Positions 1 through 11,699 of a DNA stretch of 64,000 nucleotides are shown piece after piece. Source of the stretch: Thamnidium elegans (lineage: Eukaryota; Mucoromycota; Mucoromycetes; Mucorales; Mucoraceae); assembly GCA_025201345.1 (NCBI GenBank), contig JAIXMG010000027.1, positions 337,501 through 401,500 of the forward strand, in the 5' to 3' direction. The notes under the pieces were generated by a model that searched no databases, was not told the DNA's origin, and was given only the letters and a program-made list of their open reading frames with translations. Within the stretch, counting starts at the first letter, position 1, and every line of letters begins with the position of its first letter. The translations under genes and the position numbers were made by a program.

Positions 1-1281
1 CAACAGGATTCACACATGTATAATAAAAATAATGTAACTAATGTATAAATACGAGTATATGAAACAAATATACAATATGTCGTCTTTGTTTATTCTTATA
101 CACTAATGCAGGCATTGATTTCATTCTAGTTTAGTCGCTACTTTGTGAATAAGTATCAGAGCACGTGTTTATTCAAGATTGGCCATTATTGTGTGAAATC
201 AGCGCTTTTTAAGACATTGAACGATTATCGGGATGATTGAGGTTTTATGAAGGTGTATAAATGAAAAGGAATAAATTGATGCCATTTTATTAATGGGGGT
301 GAATGAGGAAATAAAATAATCCTGTTATTTTTATGAACTAATATAGTATATAGTTTATGATGTGAGTATGATGATAGGATGGTAGAGGGGGGATATTAAC
401 TATTTGTATAAGTGCAATAAATTATTCTTAGCATTTTTTACGATCGTATTATTTGCTGTAGAAATCGAACTGCTTAATTTATTGGCAGAAGAAAGTTAGA
501 CCCAATTCACTGTTGCTGACGAGTAAATACTGCTGTAAAACCCTTGTACCGTAGACCTCTATAGTAAATACGAGGAGCATTTTTGAAACTTGATGTCACT
601 TGTCTTAAACTTGATATACTGATGTGTAAAGGATTTAATTTGAAGCCTTGAAACTTTTTCAACTTTTTGATTTCATCACATAGATTTTAAAGCTTATCAT
701 TGGAACCATCCGATTTTTCATATATAGTACATGGCATACGATTTTTGTATCCAGAAAATTCATCAGGAGCGGCTGTACAATTCGCACGTCTACGAATATT
801 ACCCAACGGTTGTCCGGGTGTTTGTTCTCTTGGTAACAATAGTAATGAGATCAATAATTTAATATCAGCTACATGCAAACCCCCTTTTTTATTTCTCCCG
901 CAACGGGGAACTTTTTTTTTTGAAAACATCAATAGTCTTATGATCTAAACTTTAAAAGCTTGGGAAAAAAAAATGAACCTTTTTTGTGTTTCATACGGAA
1001 ATAGTAAATAAACATCAGCTTTATTTACGTATAAAAAAGCCCACTGATTAAGGTTTCTGGCAATACCTTCGTTTAATACGCGACTTTGTTAATTGAAGCT
1101 AAACCTTTTTCTTTAATGATTTTGACAGACATTCTTTTATTTTCCCACAAAAAAAGATCATCCGTGGGAAACGGAAAAAAAAAAAAAAAAAGTGACTTTT
1201 AAAAAATGGTGATGCTGGGGATAACCTAAAAAAAAAAAACAAATAAAAAAACACTTCATTCTTACACTGTATATAAAATAA
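1..1281. other. Intergenic, no supported gene
   Basis: I see no recognisable gene here. Two opposite-strand open frames of about 80 codons overlap at 687-948, but neither resembles a known family and neither has convincing splice or start context. The last 150 bases before the threonine aldolase start are A-rich (runs near 1173-1191 and 1229-1240) and probably form its promoter and 5' leader. Confidence 0.5.
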
Positions 1282-2530
1282 ATGCTTGCTATTAGTAAAA
1301 GATTTTCACCTCTTCTTCTTTCGCATCGTCGATTATTTCAAACAATGCCACACCAACAACAAAAAGTGTATGATTTACAAAGTGATACAGCCACAGAACC
1401 AACTGATGCTATGTTTGATTTAATGAAATCAGCTAGTCGTGGTGATGATGTATTTGCTGTAAGGTTTTACATATTATCCGCCTAAAAAAGAAAGTAAATT
1501 AAACTTTTTCTTTTTTTTTTTATGTATGCAGGAAGATACAACTATTAATCAACTTGAATCGTATGTTGCTCAACTATTGGGTCAAGAAGCCGCATTATTT
1601 TGTGTCAGTGGATGCATGACAAACCAACTAGGTCTTCGTGTTTTATTAACTCAACCGCCTCACTCAGTTTTATGTGACTCACGCTCACATGTATTTAATT
1701 ACGAATGTGGAGGCATTGCATATCACTCACAAGCAAGCGTATCTCCCGTTATACCCAAAAATGGTCACCATCTTACTCTCGCAGATGTTGCATCTAATTT
1801 AATTACCGATACTTTATGCTCTCCTGTAACAAAAGTAGTTTCCTTAGAAAACACATTAAATGGTACAATTATGCCATTAGACGAAATCAAACGTATTCGA
1901 CAATTCACCAAGGAAAAAGGGTTAGCCTTACACTTGGATGGTGCTAGATTATGGAACGCAAGTGAAGCCACTGGTATTCCATTACATGAATACGGCTCTC
2001 AATTTGATACCATTTCAGTTTGCTTATCAAAGGGTGTTGGTGCACCTATTGGTTCCATGTTGGCTGGATCCAAGGAGAACATGCAACGCGCGCGTCAGCT
2101 TCGAAAATTGATGGGTGGTGGTTGGAGACAAGCTGGTCTTTTAGCTGCTGCTGCTCATCATTGTATTGATACCATTGTACCTACCATGTCTCAAACACAC
2201 GCCTTGGCAAAGCAATTAGCTGCTAGTTTTGAAAGCTTGGGTATGCAACTAACCACTCCCTGTGAAACCAATATGGTCTTTGTAGATACTGCACGTACTG
2301 GAATCACTGTAGATGACTTGTATCAAGCATTAAAGCAAAAGAATATTTTAATAGGTCCTGGTCCAGGAACACAAACTAGAATCGTATTACATTATCAGAT
2401 TACGCAACATGTTATTGATACAATGGTTCAAGTAGCTACTGAATTAGTAGAAAAGAGAAAGTTGGATCCTACTCCTATTGTTATCAATCAACAACAACAA
2501 CAATCTGTATATCCATCTTCTTTGAAATAA
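1282..2530 (+). CDS. GLY1: L-threonine (allo-threonine) aldolase, PLP-dependent
   Basis: This gene cleaves L-threonine/L-allo-threonine to glycine and acetaldehyde. There are two exons, 1282-1458 and 1532-2530, joined in phase 0 through a GTAAGG...TGCAG intron, giving 391 residues. Fold-type I PLP enzyme features are visible: LQSDTATEPT near residue 33, HLDGARLWNA, and the Schiff-base lysine in SVCLSKGVGAPIGS at about residue 226. The first 20 or so residues are basic and hydroxylated (RRLFQT) like a mitochondrial presequence. A second in-frame ATG follows at codon 22 (MPHQQQK), where conserved sequence begins, so two products with different location are possible. The Q-rich tail ends in ...QQQQQSVYPSSLK. 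Family assignment is confident; the targeting is inference. Confidence 0.93.
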
Positions 2531-4945
2531 ATTAATAATGAAATTTTAATGTTTATTATAAAAAAAGAATTATATATATATATATATAGTACTAATATTA
2601 TAAAGTTTTGTTGGGATATATGATACAAAAGAAGATGATTTGATTTTGGTATAGTATATGATCAAGATAAAGGACAATGGCTTTCATGAGAGAAAATGGA
2701 GACGTCAACGCCACACGATGGACAGAAAGAAAAGCCAGTTTCGCATTGAGAGTTTATAATAAACATCTTCTTTATTATTAAGATTCCTTGTTTATTTGAC
2801 ATTTTAGTTTTTAAGATAATATTGCACATAATTAAAAGTAATAAGAAAGAATTTATTTGTTTTATTCATTAACCTTTTTATAACAAAAAAATAAAATAAA
2901 TAGTGAACCAATAAAACGTGTAATTTTGAAACCAACGGTTAAAAAAGCTCAATTTGTGCCAGCTGCAACTGGATATGAAAGTTACTTCATTTGGAATTTT
3001 CTCTACGATTGGTAGAAAAAAACTTTTTACTGCTGTTTATTACTTTGATTGGTGTATATATTAAAAGAAAAAAAAAAAAAAAAAAAAACGTCTTGGTTAA
3101 ATAAAATGATCTAGAGTACGCCGTATATTCTATCTCTGATTACTTATTACAAATGCTCGATCAAATTATATTTTACTCAAATCGTCGATCCTGTTAAAAC
3201 TCCTCGACATACCCGTTCTTTTTTTCATTAATTAAATAACAATTTCAATAAAACAGAATATAATTGAGCTTTACATTTTTTAGTGGCGTAATACCAATTT
3301 ATAACTATATTAAGGAAACCAGCCCAAGCCCAACTAAAACCATTTACACACCTTCCTTACAAAAATAATATAGAATTTTTTTTTTTTGTTGTAGCAAATC
3401 GAAAGTATTCTATTCGTCAAGTAAATAGAACCCGCAACTCCTCCCGCAAAGGGAAAAGAAAAAAAAGAAAAAGATTAGGGTCGGATTAAGCTGAAATCAA
3501 ATCGAAAAAAAAAGGGTTTCATTCTAACTACAGAAAAAAAAAAAAAAGGTGACAGGAACAACCCGAAAAATGTACGTAAAAAGAATGCAATATCATGTAA
3601 CAACGACTAGCAGACTTGATCGTTTAAAAATACATCTTAGACGTTGACATTACGCTCGGATACTACTATAAACGTTGACTATCTGGATATAGTATCGGCT
3701 CTATGCTAAAGAAAAAGGCTCACTGAGCCATCGGAGTTTAAACAATTGCTCACATAAGAAATCACTGTTAATGTAAGCAGTTACAATAAACAGTGGGTTT
3801 TAATTTATTAAGAAACATAAAAAGCTTTTTGGATCCAGGTTGCATAATAGTAAATAATTGTTTTGGCGACGCGATTTTACCCGCTTTTTTAATTTACGTG
3901 ATTACATAAAATATAATTTTCTACTACGATTTTTGGTTATAGCTACGGTTAATAGTCCTTTATTGTTTATTTATAATTGAAAGTGCTACAACCCAAAATG
4001 CTCAAAAATGGCCAAAAATGACCATCGAAAAAAAAAGTATAGAACAGCAACCAGTCTTTAATATTTATTAATTGATATTATATAACTGGACTCGAAGAAT
4101 AATTTCCTGGTGTCTAATTATACAAAGAAAACATCTTAATGAATATATTTTTTGAAACATTGAAATAGCTGTACTTGTACACTAGCGCTTTATTTTCTCG
4201 AATGTTGTGTATGTACAAACATCATCAAAAGAGCATATAACAGCAAAAGTGATTTTTTTCTTGGTAGAGAACAAATAAACAGTAGTTGCATTGATTGATT
4301 TAACTCCTCTGTATACATCCGTATGTTCACTATTAAGGATAAACGTCGAGAACAATAGTGTTAGTAAGGTCTGACATGTCAAGTAAGGGTCTCAAATAAT
4401 TTTTTTTTTTTTTAGAAGGTGGAGGTTATAAATCATAATTAAGGTTAGCAGGAGGACGAGAAATATTGACACTATCGTTGACACTATCGCTAACACTGAT
4501 ATTTCCAGTTACAAATAACATTAACAATGTTACCGGTGTCATTGTAAAATAATATTTAAATGTTCGTTTTTCTTCTTTTCTTCATTAACACAATAATTTT
4601 GCTTATCATTTTTTATTCAAGATCAATTAATATGTTTCATGAAGCAAATAAGGTTTAGGGAGGCCAACTCTTATGGTACACCAAAAAAAAAAAAGTGTTT
4701 CAGAGCATCCGCAGCGATGCACTTAAAATAGTCACTACACTTAATAAGTGATCAATCCTAATGACTTTCGCTTGCAGAGGTTGCATTAGAATAGTCACTA
4801 CATCTAGTGTGCACATTTCCTCGACTTTATTTTTTCTTAATAAACTTTACTTATCAAATGAGCAAGATGGATACCGAATATTCTTAGCAAAGTATTGCTT
4901 ATACAAAGGTTTTTTTTTTCTTTACCTTTCTGCTTAACCTTTAAA
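2531..4945. other. Gene-poor AT-rich intergenic region
   Basis: No coding region is supported here. The stretch holds a (TA)n tract at about 2573-2587, several poly(A) runs (3067-3087, 3534-3547) and scattered short frames without family resemblance. A diverged direct repeat lies at about 4711-4750 and 4774-4811, both copies carrying AGTCACTACA; it precedes the doubtful gene and transposase relic that follow. Confidence 0.5.
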
Positions 4946-5429
4946 ATGTCTATTTCTGAAATCAACTTAAAGGAAATGAAGGAGTCAATCGATATCCAGC
5001 TTTCCTTGGGAGTTGGTAACCCTCGGTCTCTTGGTCTGCTGGTTGAGGGTTCGCATATATACAACTTCCCAGGATTTTTTTTTTTTGAGACTCATGCATT
5101 TACTTTGATAGGCTTTAATTGCACACTGTTTTATACAATATTGTTTGTTGACGGGATTTACTGCCCCATAGTCATAAAGCGTTTCTGTTTGGTTGAGGGA
5201 ATCTACGACCTCATAAACTTACCTTCTGTTGTCGAGGTTTTTACTTATGTAAAGGTAACTAAGATATATCGAACAATTTTTTTTAAATTTTTTTTTACTA
5301 ATATGCTATTTAAAGAATGAGTTGGATAAGTTTGTGGAAGAAGTAGAAAATAAGAGGAAGAGAAAAGAAAAAGAAAAGATGGAGGAGCGTATCTGCCCTT
5401 CTTTTGTAACAAACTTTGTCAATAAATAG
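4946..5429 (+). CDS. Hypothetical two-exon protein, lysine/glutamate-rich tail
   Basis: I do not recognise this product. A two-exon model, 4946-5254 and 5316-5429, joins in phase 0 across a GTAACT...TAAAG intron and gives 140 residues. The start chosen is MSISEINLKEMKES; an upstream in-frame ATG at 4895 only adds a phenylalanine-rich stretch from a poly(T) run. The middle is hydrophobic and the second exon is charged (VEEVENKRKRKEKEKMEER), suggesting a coiled coil. The internal FFFF at a poly(T) run could be a corrupted splice site. It lies just upstream of a decayed transposase, so it may be part of the same mobile-element debris or a lineage-specific gene. Confidence is low. Confidence 0.3.
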
Positions 5430-5627
5430 ATTAATTTGTCCTTGTAATTGCCATTCTAATATAAATACTATAATGAGTCTCTACTTCAAAAAGGAAAATA
5501 CATTGATGATATTTAATCATTTACATAACGCTTTTCTTAAAGAACAAATATTCAGGAAAAAGATTTCGCATAAGAATCAGAACTCTTTTTCTCTTAGAGT
5601 ATTTTGTAATGAGTTACTCGTTTTATT

Positions 5628-6115
5628 TTGAGGAATGTTTTGGGTGAAGATGGAAATGATCCAATGGATATCACTGAGAATGAAGATCCGTACAAGTTAG
5701 ATGAACTTACATCTTATAGCGCTTATGTTGCAGCTAGAGACAAGTTTATGATGGAAGTTGATCAGGATCCAAACTGCTCAGAACAGAAGACGACTAAGAA
5801 ACAAAAACAATATGATAAAGAACGAAGGCGTCAGTAATGAAATTAAGGTACATGCCGTTCACTTAGTGGATGTTCATTCAAAAAAACAGCGCTAGAGCAG
5901 TTGCTCTAGATTTAGGCCTAGAGCCGAGAAGTGTACAACGGTAGTATATCAACTGGAAAAAAAGACCCAGACTCCTTGTTCAAAGCTATCGGTCGACCAA
6001 GCAGATGGAGACCTAGCAGAAGCAACGAAGAATGCTGTTACAGAGTTTCATTACAAACAGCCTACCGCTACTGCTGACCAGCTACTTGATCGGTTGACTA
6101 GTACTTTTGAAGGTC
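5628..6115 (+). pseudogene. Decayed DDE-type transposase N-terminal part (Tc1/mariner-like)
   Basis: This is a broken open frame. The intact part (5628-5837) reads VLGEDGNDPMDITENEDPYK and ends in a basic KERRRQ stop. After a frame change the reading continues as VSNEIKVHAVHLVDVHSKK, changes frame again, and then gives ARAVALDLGLEPRSVQR followed by a stop where a tryptophan would be expected (TAG for TGG) and YINWKK. That is a helix-turn-helix typical of transposase DNA-binding domains. Near 6060-6115 a further fragment, YKQPTATADQLLDRLT, fits the linker region. No catalytic DDE core, terminal inverted repeats or target-site duplication was found. The superfamily assignment is tentative; the decay is directly visible. 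Confidence 0.5.
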
Positions 6116-6253
6116 TGTTGATTTCGTTTTTGGTACCTTTTTACAGGTTGATGAACGGAGCACGAATTAAAAAAAAAAAGCGCGACTTGGTTCTTTTCGC
6201 AACAAAACAAAAAAACGCGTTTAAATTTTTTTTTCCTTCTTAAATTAAAAAAT

Positions 6254-7240
6254 ATGTCACGACCTTTCAAACGTAGTAGAGAAAGTTCTGAAGACGATAA
6301 AGGGAAGCAACAAGATCCTAACCAAATAAGTATCCATCGAGCTTTGAAACAACGTTCCACTTCTACCAGACGCTTTGGTAGAACATTTAACGGTAAAACA
6401 TTATAATTCGATACGTTATAGCTCCCTCATAACTCATTTTTTTTTTTTTAAAAAAAAAGTCTCTGCTAGATTTGTTTTACCTTTATTTCAATGCCCTAGT
6501 AATAACATCTTTCAATTTATTTTCCCCGATCATGAGTTATGTACACCATTCTATTGCGATTACTCGCATCAAGCATATGATGGTCAATTGCTAGCTGTTG
6601 CTGATGAAGATGGACGACTTTCGATTTTGAGAACGGATAAGGATAATCATGTCAGTAACTTGGAGTATCATAACTCATTCTATTGTCATCGACATGCTAT
6701 GACTGACGTCAAGTGGAGTAAGGACGATACCATGTTAGCTACTGCTTCTATTGATAAGGTAATTCGATTATGGGACGCAGAAATGAGAACCAGTTTAGCT
6801 GAATTTGCTGGACATAATGATTGTGTAAGGTCTGTAAACTGGCATCCTACAAATGAACGTAAGTAACCGATATATCCTCCCCTTGAGGCGGTATACTTAT
6901 ATTTTTATGTAATAGATTTGATTATCACTGGGTCAAAAGATGGGTCATACAAGATTTGGGATACTCGATTTAACCAAAAAGTGTCTGATGATACCAGTAT
7001 GTAAATTTACACATATGTATATATTATCAGTAAAGGTACTAATATATTTTTTTTATCTCTTAGGTGATGTTACAACTGTTCCAGTATACTCTGCTATCAA
7101 GACAGTAACTGACGCACACAGTGATGTAAAAACCATGAATAAAATCTCAAAGAAATCTGGATTTCAATCCTTGGTAAGTTTATACACAGTAAAAAAAAAA
7201 AAAAAAAAGTATGTTTACTAGAGTATTAACTGCAGCACAC

Positions 7241-7271
<31 letters not shown>

Positions 7272-7786
7272 TTATTCGTTCAGTAACATGTGCTATGTTT
7301 CTAAACGCTGATGAAGACAAAGTGATATCTTCGGGCAGTGTAGATGGAACAGTTAAATTATGGGACGTTAGAGTCGGAAGAACACCTAAACCCATTGAAA
7401 CTGCAGTATTTGAAAATGAGCAGGGTAGAAAGTACGGTATTACAGACATGAAGATAGACCATTCTGGTACACGCCTCTTTAGTTCGTGCTTGGACAACAG
7501 TATTTATATGAACTACTTATCGGACCTATCCCAACCCGCACGAAGATTTACCGATCCCGACTATAAAGTAGGAAGTTACGATATCAAGATATCTTTATCT
7601 CCAGACGACCAATTTTTATTATCTGGCTCACTCGATAAAAATGTTTTCGCTTGGGAAGTAGATGGTCCGTTTGATAAAGCACATCAATACCAAGGCCATT
7701 CGAAAAAAGTCACTGGCGTAGCATGGAATAAACGAAATATTAATCAAGTAAGTTGTGTTTTTATTTTTAATTGATTACTAAAAAAC

Positions 7787-7822
<36 letters not shown>

Positions 7823-7910
7823 ACGTTGTTTACGTTGTTTGTAGTTTGCTAGTTGTTCCGAAGATTTTACTACTAGAATTTGGAAACTCGGTACTGGAAT
7901 TGATGTATAG
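6254..7910 (+). CDS. cdt2: CDT2/DTL-type WD40 substrate receptor of CRL4 ubiquitin ligase
   Basis: CDT2 recruits PCNA-bound substrates such as Cdt1 to the Cul4-Ddb1 ligase in S phase and after DNA damage. Six exons are modelled: 6254-6392, 6460-6858, 6916-6996, 7064-7173, 7271-7747, 7845-7910, giving 423 residues. WD repeats end in IRLWDAEMR, YKIWDTRFN, VKLWDVRVGR, VFAWEVDG and TRIWKLGTG. The loop DAHSDVKTMNKISKKSGFQS and the sequences DNSIYMNYLSDL and SLSPDDQFLLSGSLDKN match the order and spacing of DTL/Cdt2 better than generic WD40 proteins. There is no long C-terminal extension, unlike metazoan DTL. The acceptor at 7270/7271 follows a run of about 28 A with no pyrimidine tract, and the one at 6459/6460 follows nine A; both were chosen by phase and need RNA evidence. 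Confidence 0.85.
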
Positions 7911-8005
7911 TTTTTTTTTTTTTTTTTTTTTTTTTTTCTTGTTCAATTGTAAATATAATGATCATACCCCTCTTTTTCGTTATTTGGTGAATGTGAGTGA
8001 GTGAG

Positions 8006-8055
<50 letters not shown>

Positions 8056-8225
8056 GTTTATTTGAATGTTGTATATATAAAAATGCATGCTTGTACAGAA
8101 AGGTATAAAAAAGATTTATTTTTTTGGTGGTAGGTTGGGATTAACAGCGCACCTATAAATTATGTTTGTGTAATATGAATAAATTTATCACATGTAAAAA
8201 GAAAAATATACAAACAAAAAAGCAC
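7911..8225. repeat. 3' flank with poly(T) and (GT)n microsatellite
   Basis: This spacer between the convergent CDT2 and PSP1-domain genes starts with a run of about 27 T (7911-7937) and contains an alternating GT tract at about 7993-8054. Both are length-variable sequences by nature. No gene is seen. Confidence 0.8.
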
Positions 8226-9890
8226 TTACATCCAAATACGAGTCTTGTATATTTTAAAGAGTTCACGTACAAGTTCTCTAAAATCGATTCTTCTTTCAGC
8301 AATAAAATAAAAGGTTAATTTACGTCTATCCCTATTAAAAAGAGATGTTAATTTCTTGATGGTTACATTATTTATGCAAATTTTTGTACCATTGAAATTC
8401 AGCGTCTACAACTTCCATTGGTAACTTTCTGTTTTTAATCTTTTGTAAGCAAACAGATAAGGCCTTTTGCTCATCTTGGTCCTTTAAATTCAACATATTG
8501 ATTTCATCTTGCAAAGCCTGTCTATAAATTCTTTTTACGTGCGAGTCATTGGTTGGTTTTTCCATGTCATCATTACTTGAAATAACTTTTGTCTTGGTTT
8601 GTAATAACACAACTTGATCAACACTAAGTATATCTGTAGCCACTTTACCGAGGTCTTTCCCACGATCCGCTTCAACAATCACTAAATCGTCTATACTTAA
8701 TTTAACTAATGGGTCCGATACATAATAAAAATCCGTACGACCTGATTTAAATTCTACCATATAGAGTGGAATATGAGCTGGTAATCGTAAAAGTAGCATT
8801 CCTTTTCCTACTGGTGTACCCTCTTGTTGCGGTGTACTAAGTGATCCAGTCATGTTCTCTGATACAATGGTAGGTTGTTTAATAATAGAAGAAGAAACTG
8901 ATTTACTTGGATTGACTTTCTCTGATAATTGATGATGACGCATTAAAAATGAACTACTATAGAATTATAAAAAATTAAGGTTACTCCTGCATGAACTTGT
9001 CTCTCTCATTTAAATTTATCATAAGACTTTTTTGTTTCTGTGTAACTTACTTGGGTGGTCCATTGGGAATAATATCACTAAAATTATGTTCTGGTTGAGA
9101 CATACGACGATGTTGAGAATTTGAAATAACCGTACTTGTAGCTTCTTTTTCAGTTAATGATAAAAATGAAACAAAACCAAGTGAAGAGCGTCTATTGGGC
9201 ATAGTAGGTCTATGAGTTGTATTCCAGTAAGAAGCTGGATTATTATTAATACCAAATGCAACGTTAGAAGATTGTGATCGATTACGAAGGTAAGCATCAT
9301 CAAAGGAATCATGTTCTTCATCTTCTTCCATAGTAGGAGCTAAAGCACTTCTAGCATACATTTCACTATTATTATCGTATCCGAAAAAATTAGGTTCTTG
9401 TCCCATTGAAAAAGAAAGACTACGTTGTGGTCTATAAGACGGTTCAAGAGATGGATTGGGTAACATGGGTACGGATAATATAGAGGTAGGATCATATAAT
9501 GAATCAGGTGTGTTAGGAGGTAAAGGTGTTTTGGGTACTGTATTTAATTCTTCATCAAATATAGATGGTCCTTCCCATTGAAATCCACCAAAGGAACCCC
9601 ATCCTTTATCAGATGATACAGAACTACGCCTATTATTATATTCTTGTTGTTGTAGTGGTACACTGAATGCAGATTGATTTGAATTCGGTGGTGAGTCTAA
9701 TACACGAAAAGATGAACTTTCTCGACGAGAAGGGCTACCCACTATTTTCCAATCTGGCTCCTCTTCTACTTCTTTTGATATCTCTATAGCCTATTTGGTG
9801 GGGGGTTTTTTTTTATTTAGTATATATAATATAAAACACGTTGATTTATTAGTATCTTTTTACTTCGTCTTCTTTCCATTTCGCTAGCTA

Positions 9891-9924
<34 letters not shown>

Positions 9925-9989
9925 GTATTAGTGTTATTATCATTATTATTATTATTATTTATCGCTGTCCATTCACTCACCAAAGTCAT
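8226..9989 (-). CDS. PSP1 C-terminal domain protein
   Basis: Four exons on the minus strand, 9989-9981, 9790-9051, 8956-8390 and 8331-8226, give 473 residues. The C-terminal part is a clear PSP1 domain: VEFKSGRTDFYYV, DLVIVEADRGKDLGKV, VKRIYRQALQDE, KLPMEVVDAEFQWDRRKL and a final exon rich in aromatic and basic residues ending KTRIWM. The tryptophan codon of FQWDRRK is split by the last intron, which fixes that junction. The N-terminal 300 residues are Ser/Asn/Pro-rich and probably disordered. The first exon is a nine-base micro-exon (MTL) chosen because GTGAGT follows it and phase 0 is kept; it is the least certain part. Related fungal proteins include yeast Psp1, a suppressor of DNA polymerase mutants found in mRNA granules. 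The biochemical role is not established from sequence. Confidence 0.85.
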
Positions 9990-10138
9990 TTCTTTAAAGC
10001 AAACAAATAAAAAAAAAAGAGAGATAGGGTGAGAGAAAAAAAAAGAAAAGAAAAGAAAAAGGAAGAAAAAAAGAAAAAGGCGCACAAAATTATACTCGGA
10101 TCAATCAGTTTTTAGGTGACCCGATTTTATTTATTTAT

Positions 10139-10960
10139 TTATTTTTCTTCATGCTGTTCAACTTCTTTCAATGCAGCTAAAACAGCTTCTTCTTGCACAG
10201 TCACATCATTGTGTTGTTGTTCACTCAGCTTTTGAATAGCTTCAGCTTCTAAAGCAAGTTTAGCTAATTCTTCTTCTTTTAATCTACGTTCAGCTTCTTC
10301 CTTTGCCACTCTTTCAGCTTCTTCTTTTGCCTTTTGTTCTTGTTCCAAACGAATCTTTTCTTGTTCTTGTTCCATCTTTAATTTACGTTCAGCTTCTTCC
10401 AACTCTAACTTTTTCTGTTCTTGTTCAATTCTAGCCTTTTCTTTTGCTACTTGTTCTCTGCGACTTGCTTCCTTCTTAGCTTTTACATTAGCTGTATCTA
10501 ACCTACGAAACAACCCCTCAATAGCTTCAATAATATTACGTTTCTTGGACTTAATATTTGACACTAATTGATTTTCAAATTCAGTAGGTTCCTTTTCAAT
10601 GTCACCACCCAAAACAACTGTTAAAGGTCGAATAGCATCTAATTTTTCCATCAGTTGAAGCAAAAGTTCGTTGGCGTGAGCTAAAGTGTATTCTTTCTTT
10701 CTAAAGTCCTTGTCAGTACAACTTTGATCTTCAATCGTATCTTCGGAACTCTTCATACTGGCTTCAATCTTTTCTTGTTGTTCTTTGATTTGTTGCAAGA
10801 TACGTAAAGTGGCTCGCTCGGCCTTACGTGCTTCCTTTCTACGCTTTGCTCTTTTATCATCCTCAAGAATATAATAGGTAATACTTGTTCCTAATATAGC
10901 TAAAGAGACTGCTGCGGCTCCATAAATTAATGTGGAGCGATTCTTTTGTAAGTCCAACAT
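10139..10960 (-). CDS. Membrane-anchored BAG-domain co-chaperone (Snl1-like)
   Basis: A single exon encodes 273 residues. One transmembrane segment lies at about 12-32 (LIYGAAAVSLAILGTSITYY) behind a short N-terminus, followed by a basic stop-transfer (KRAKRRKEARK). Residues of about 90-165 (YTLAHANELLLQLMEKLDAI ... NIIEAIEGLFRRLD) look like a three-helix BAG domain that binds the Hsp70 ATPase domain as nucleotide-exchange factor. A long Glu/Lys/Arg coiled coil follows to the end. The arrangement of membrane anchor plus BAG matches yeast Snl1 of the ER/nuclear envelope; the long coiled coil is additional. The BAG call rests on pattern and architecture, not on a profile search. Confidence 0.62.
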   Translation of the reverse strand: MLDLQKNRSTLIYGAAAVSLAILGTSITYYILEDDKRAKRRKEARKAERATLRILQQIKEQQEKIEASMKSSEDTIEDQSCTDKDFRKKEYTLAHANELLLQLMEKLDAIRPLTVVLGGDIEKEPTEFENQLVSNIKSKKRNIIEAIEGLFRRLDTANVKAKKEASRREQVAKEKARIEQEQKKLELEEAERKLKMEQEQEKIRLEQEQKAKEEAERVAKEEAERRLKEEELAKLALEAEAIQKLSEQQHNDVTVQEEAVLAALKEVEQHEEK

Positions 10961-11699
10961 GGGTGTAAAAAAAAAAAAAAAAAAAAGTAAACTAAAAAAG
11001 AGAGAGAGAAAAAAAGAGAAAAAAATAGAAAAAGTGACAGCAGAAAAATCTGTCTTTTAAAACATGGCATGTTGCTTGTAAAAAAAAGTGAACATCGCCA
11101 TAGGATAAGCAAAGTAAGGTGATTGGATAAAATGAAAGATGACGTTAGCTTTAAATTTTTTAATGAACTCTTACCTAATTAAAGGGGAGCAAAGGCCAAA
11201 CAGTGTCGAAAACGCGTCTAATGAAACTTTTCTAGGTTTCCTCGTTAACTTGTATGTCTTGATATGGCAATGGCAAAGTCCTTGTTCCAAAACTAATAAA
11301 TAATTTTTGTAAGTAAAGATGTACATATAGATAAGCGTTATATTACATACCAATGAATCAGAGTTATTACCCACTGGACACTGGGGGAACAGTTTTAATG
11401 AGTAAATTATCATAATATATTGTTTTTAAGAGAGTAAAACAATATATGTAAGATTAATTTAGACTAAATATGCTGGGCCTTAAGTTACATAATATTTATA
11501 TCTTACCTGTACTAAGCTCTAATTACATTTCTGTTTTACCACCCCCTTACTATGGTTATATGGCCTGGGGAAATAAGTGCATGCAGTAAATTGGCATAGA
11601 AGTATACGTCATACCTTTTTGGTTTTTGGATCAAAAAAGGCGTTGTATAATATATGTATAAAGAATATTTTTTATTTTTTATTATGTGACAAAAAAAAT
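10961..11699. other. Intergenic, no supported gene
   Basis: This holds a purine-rich tract upstream of the BAG-domain gene (about 10968-11035) and the 3' flank of LSG1. A minus-strand open frame of 80 codons at 11171-11413 has no family resemblance and is not called. Confidence 0.5.

Noticed and set aside
687..948. Overlapping plus and minus open frames of about 80 codons
   Set aside because: Both strands are open over the same bases, neither product resembles a family and no splice or start context supports either.
7180..7497. Minus-strand open frame of 105 codons with long Phe runs
   Set aside because: It is the complement of CDT2 exons and a poly(A) tract; the WD40 gene on the other strand explains it.
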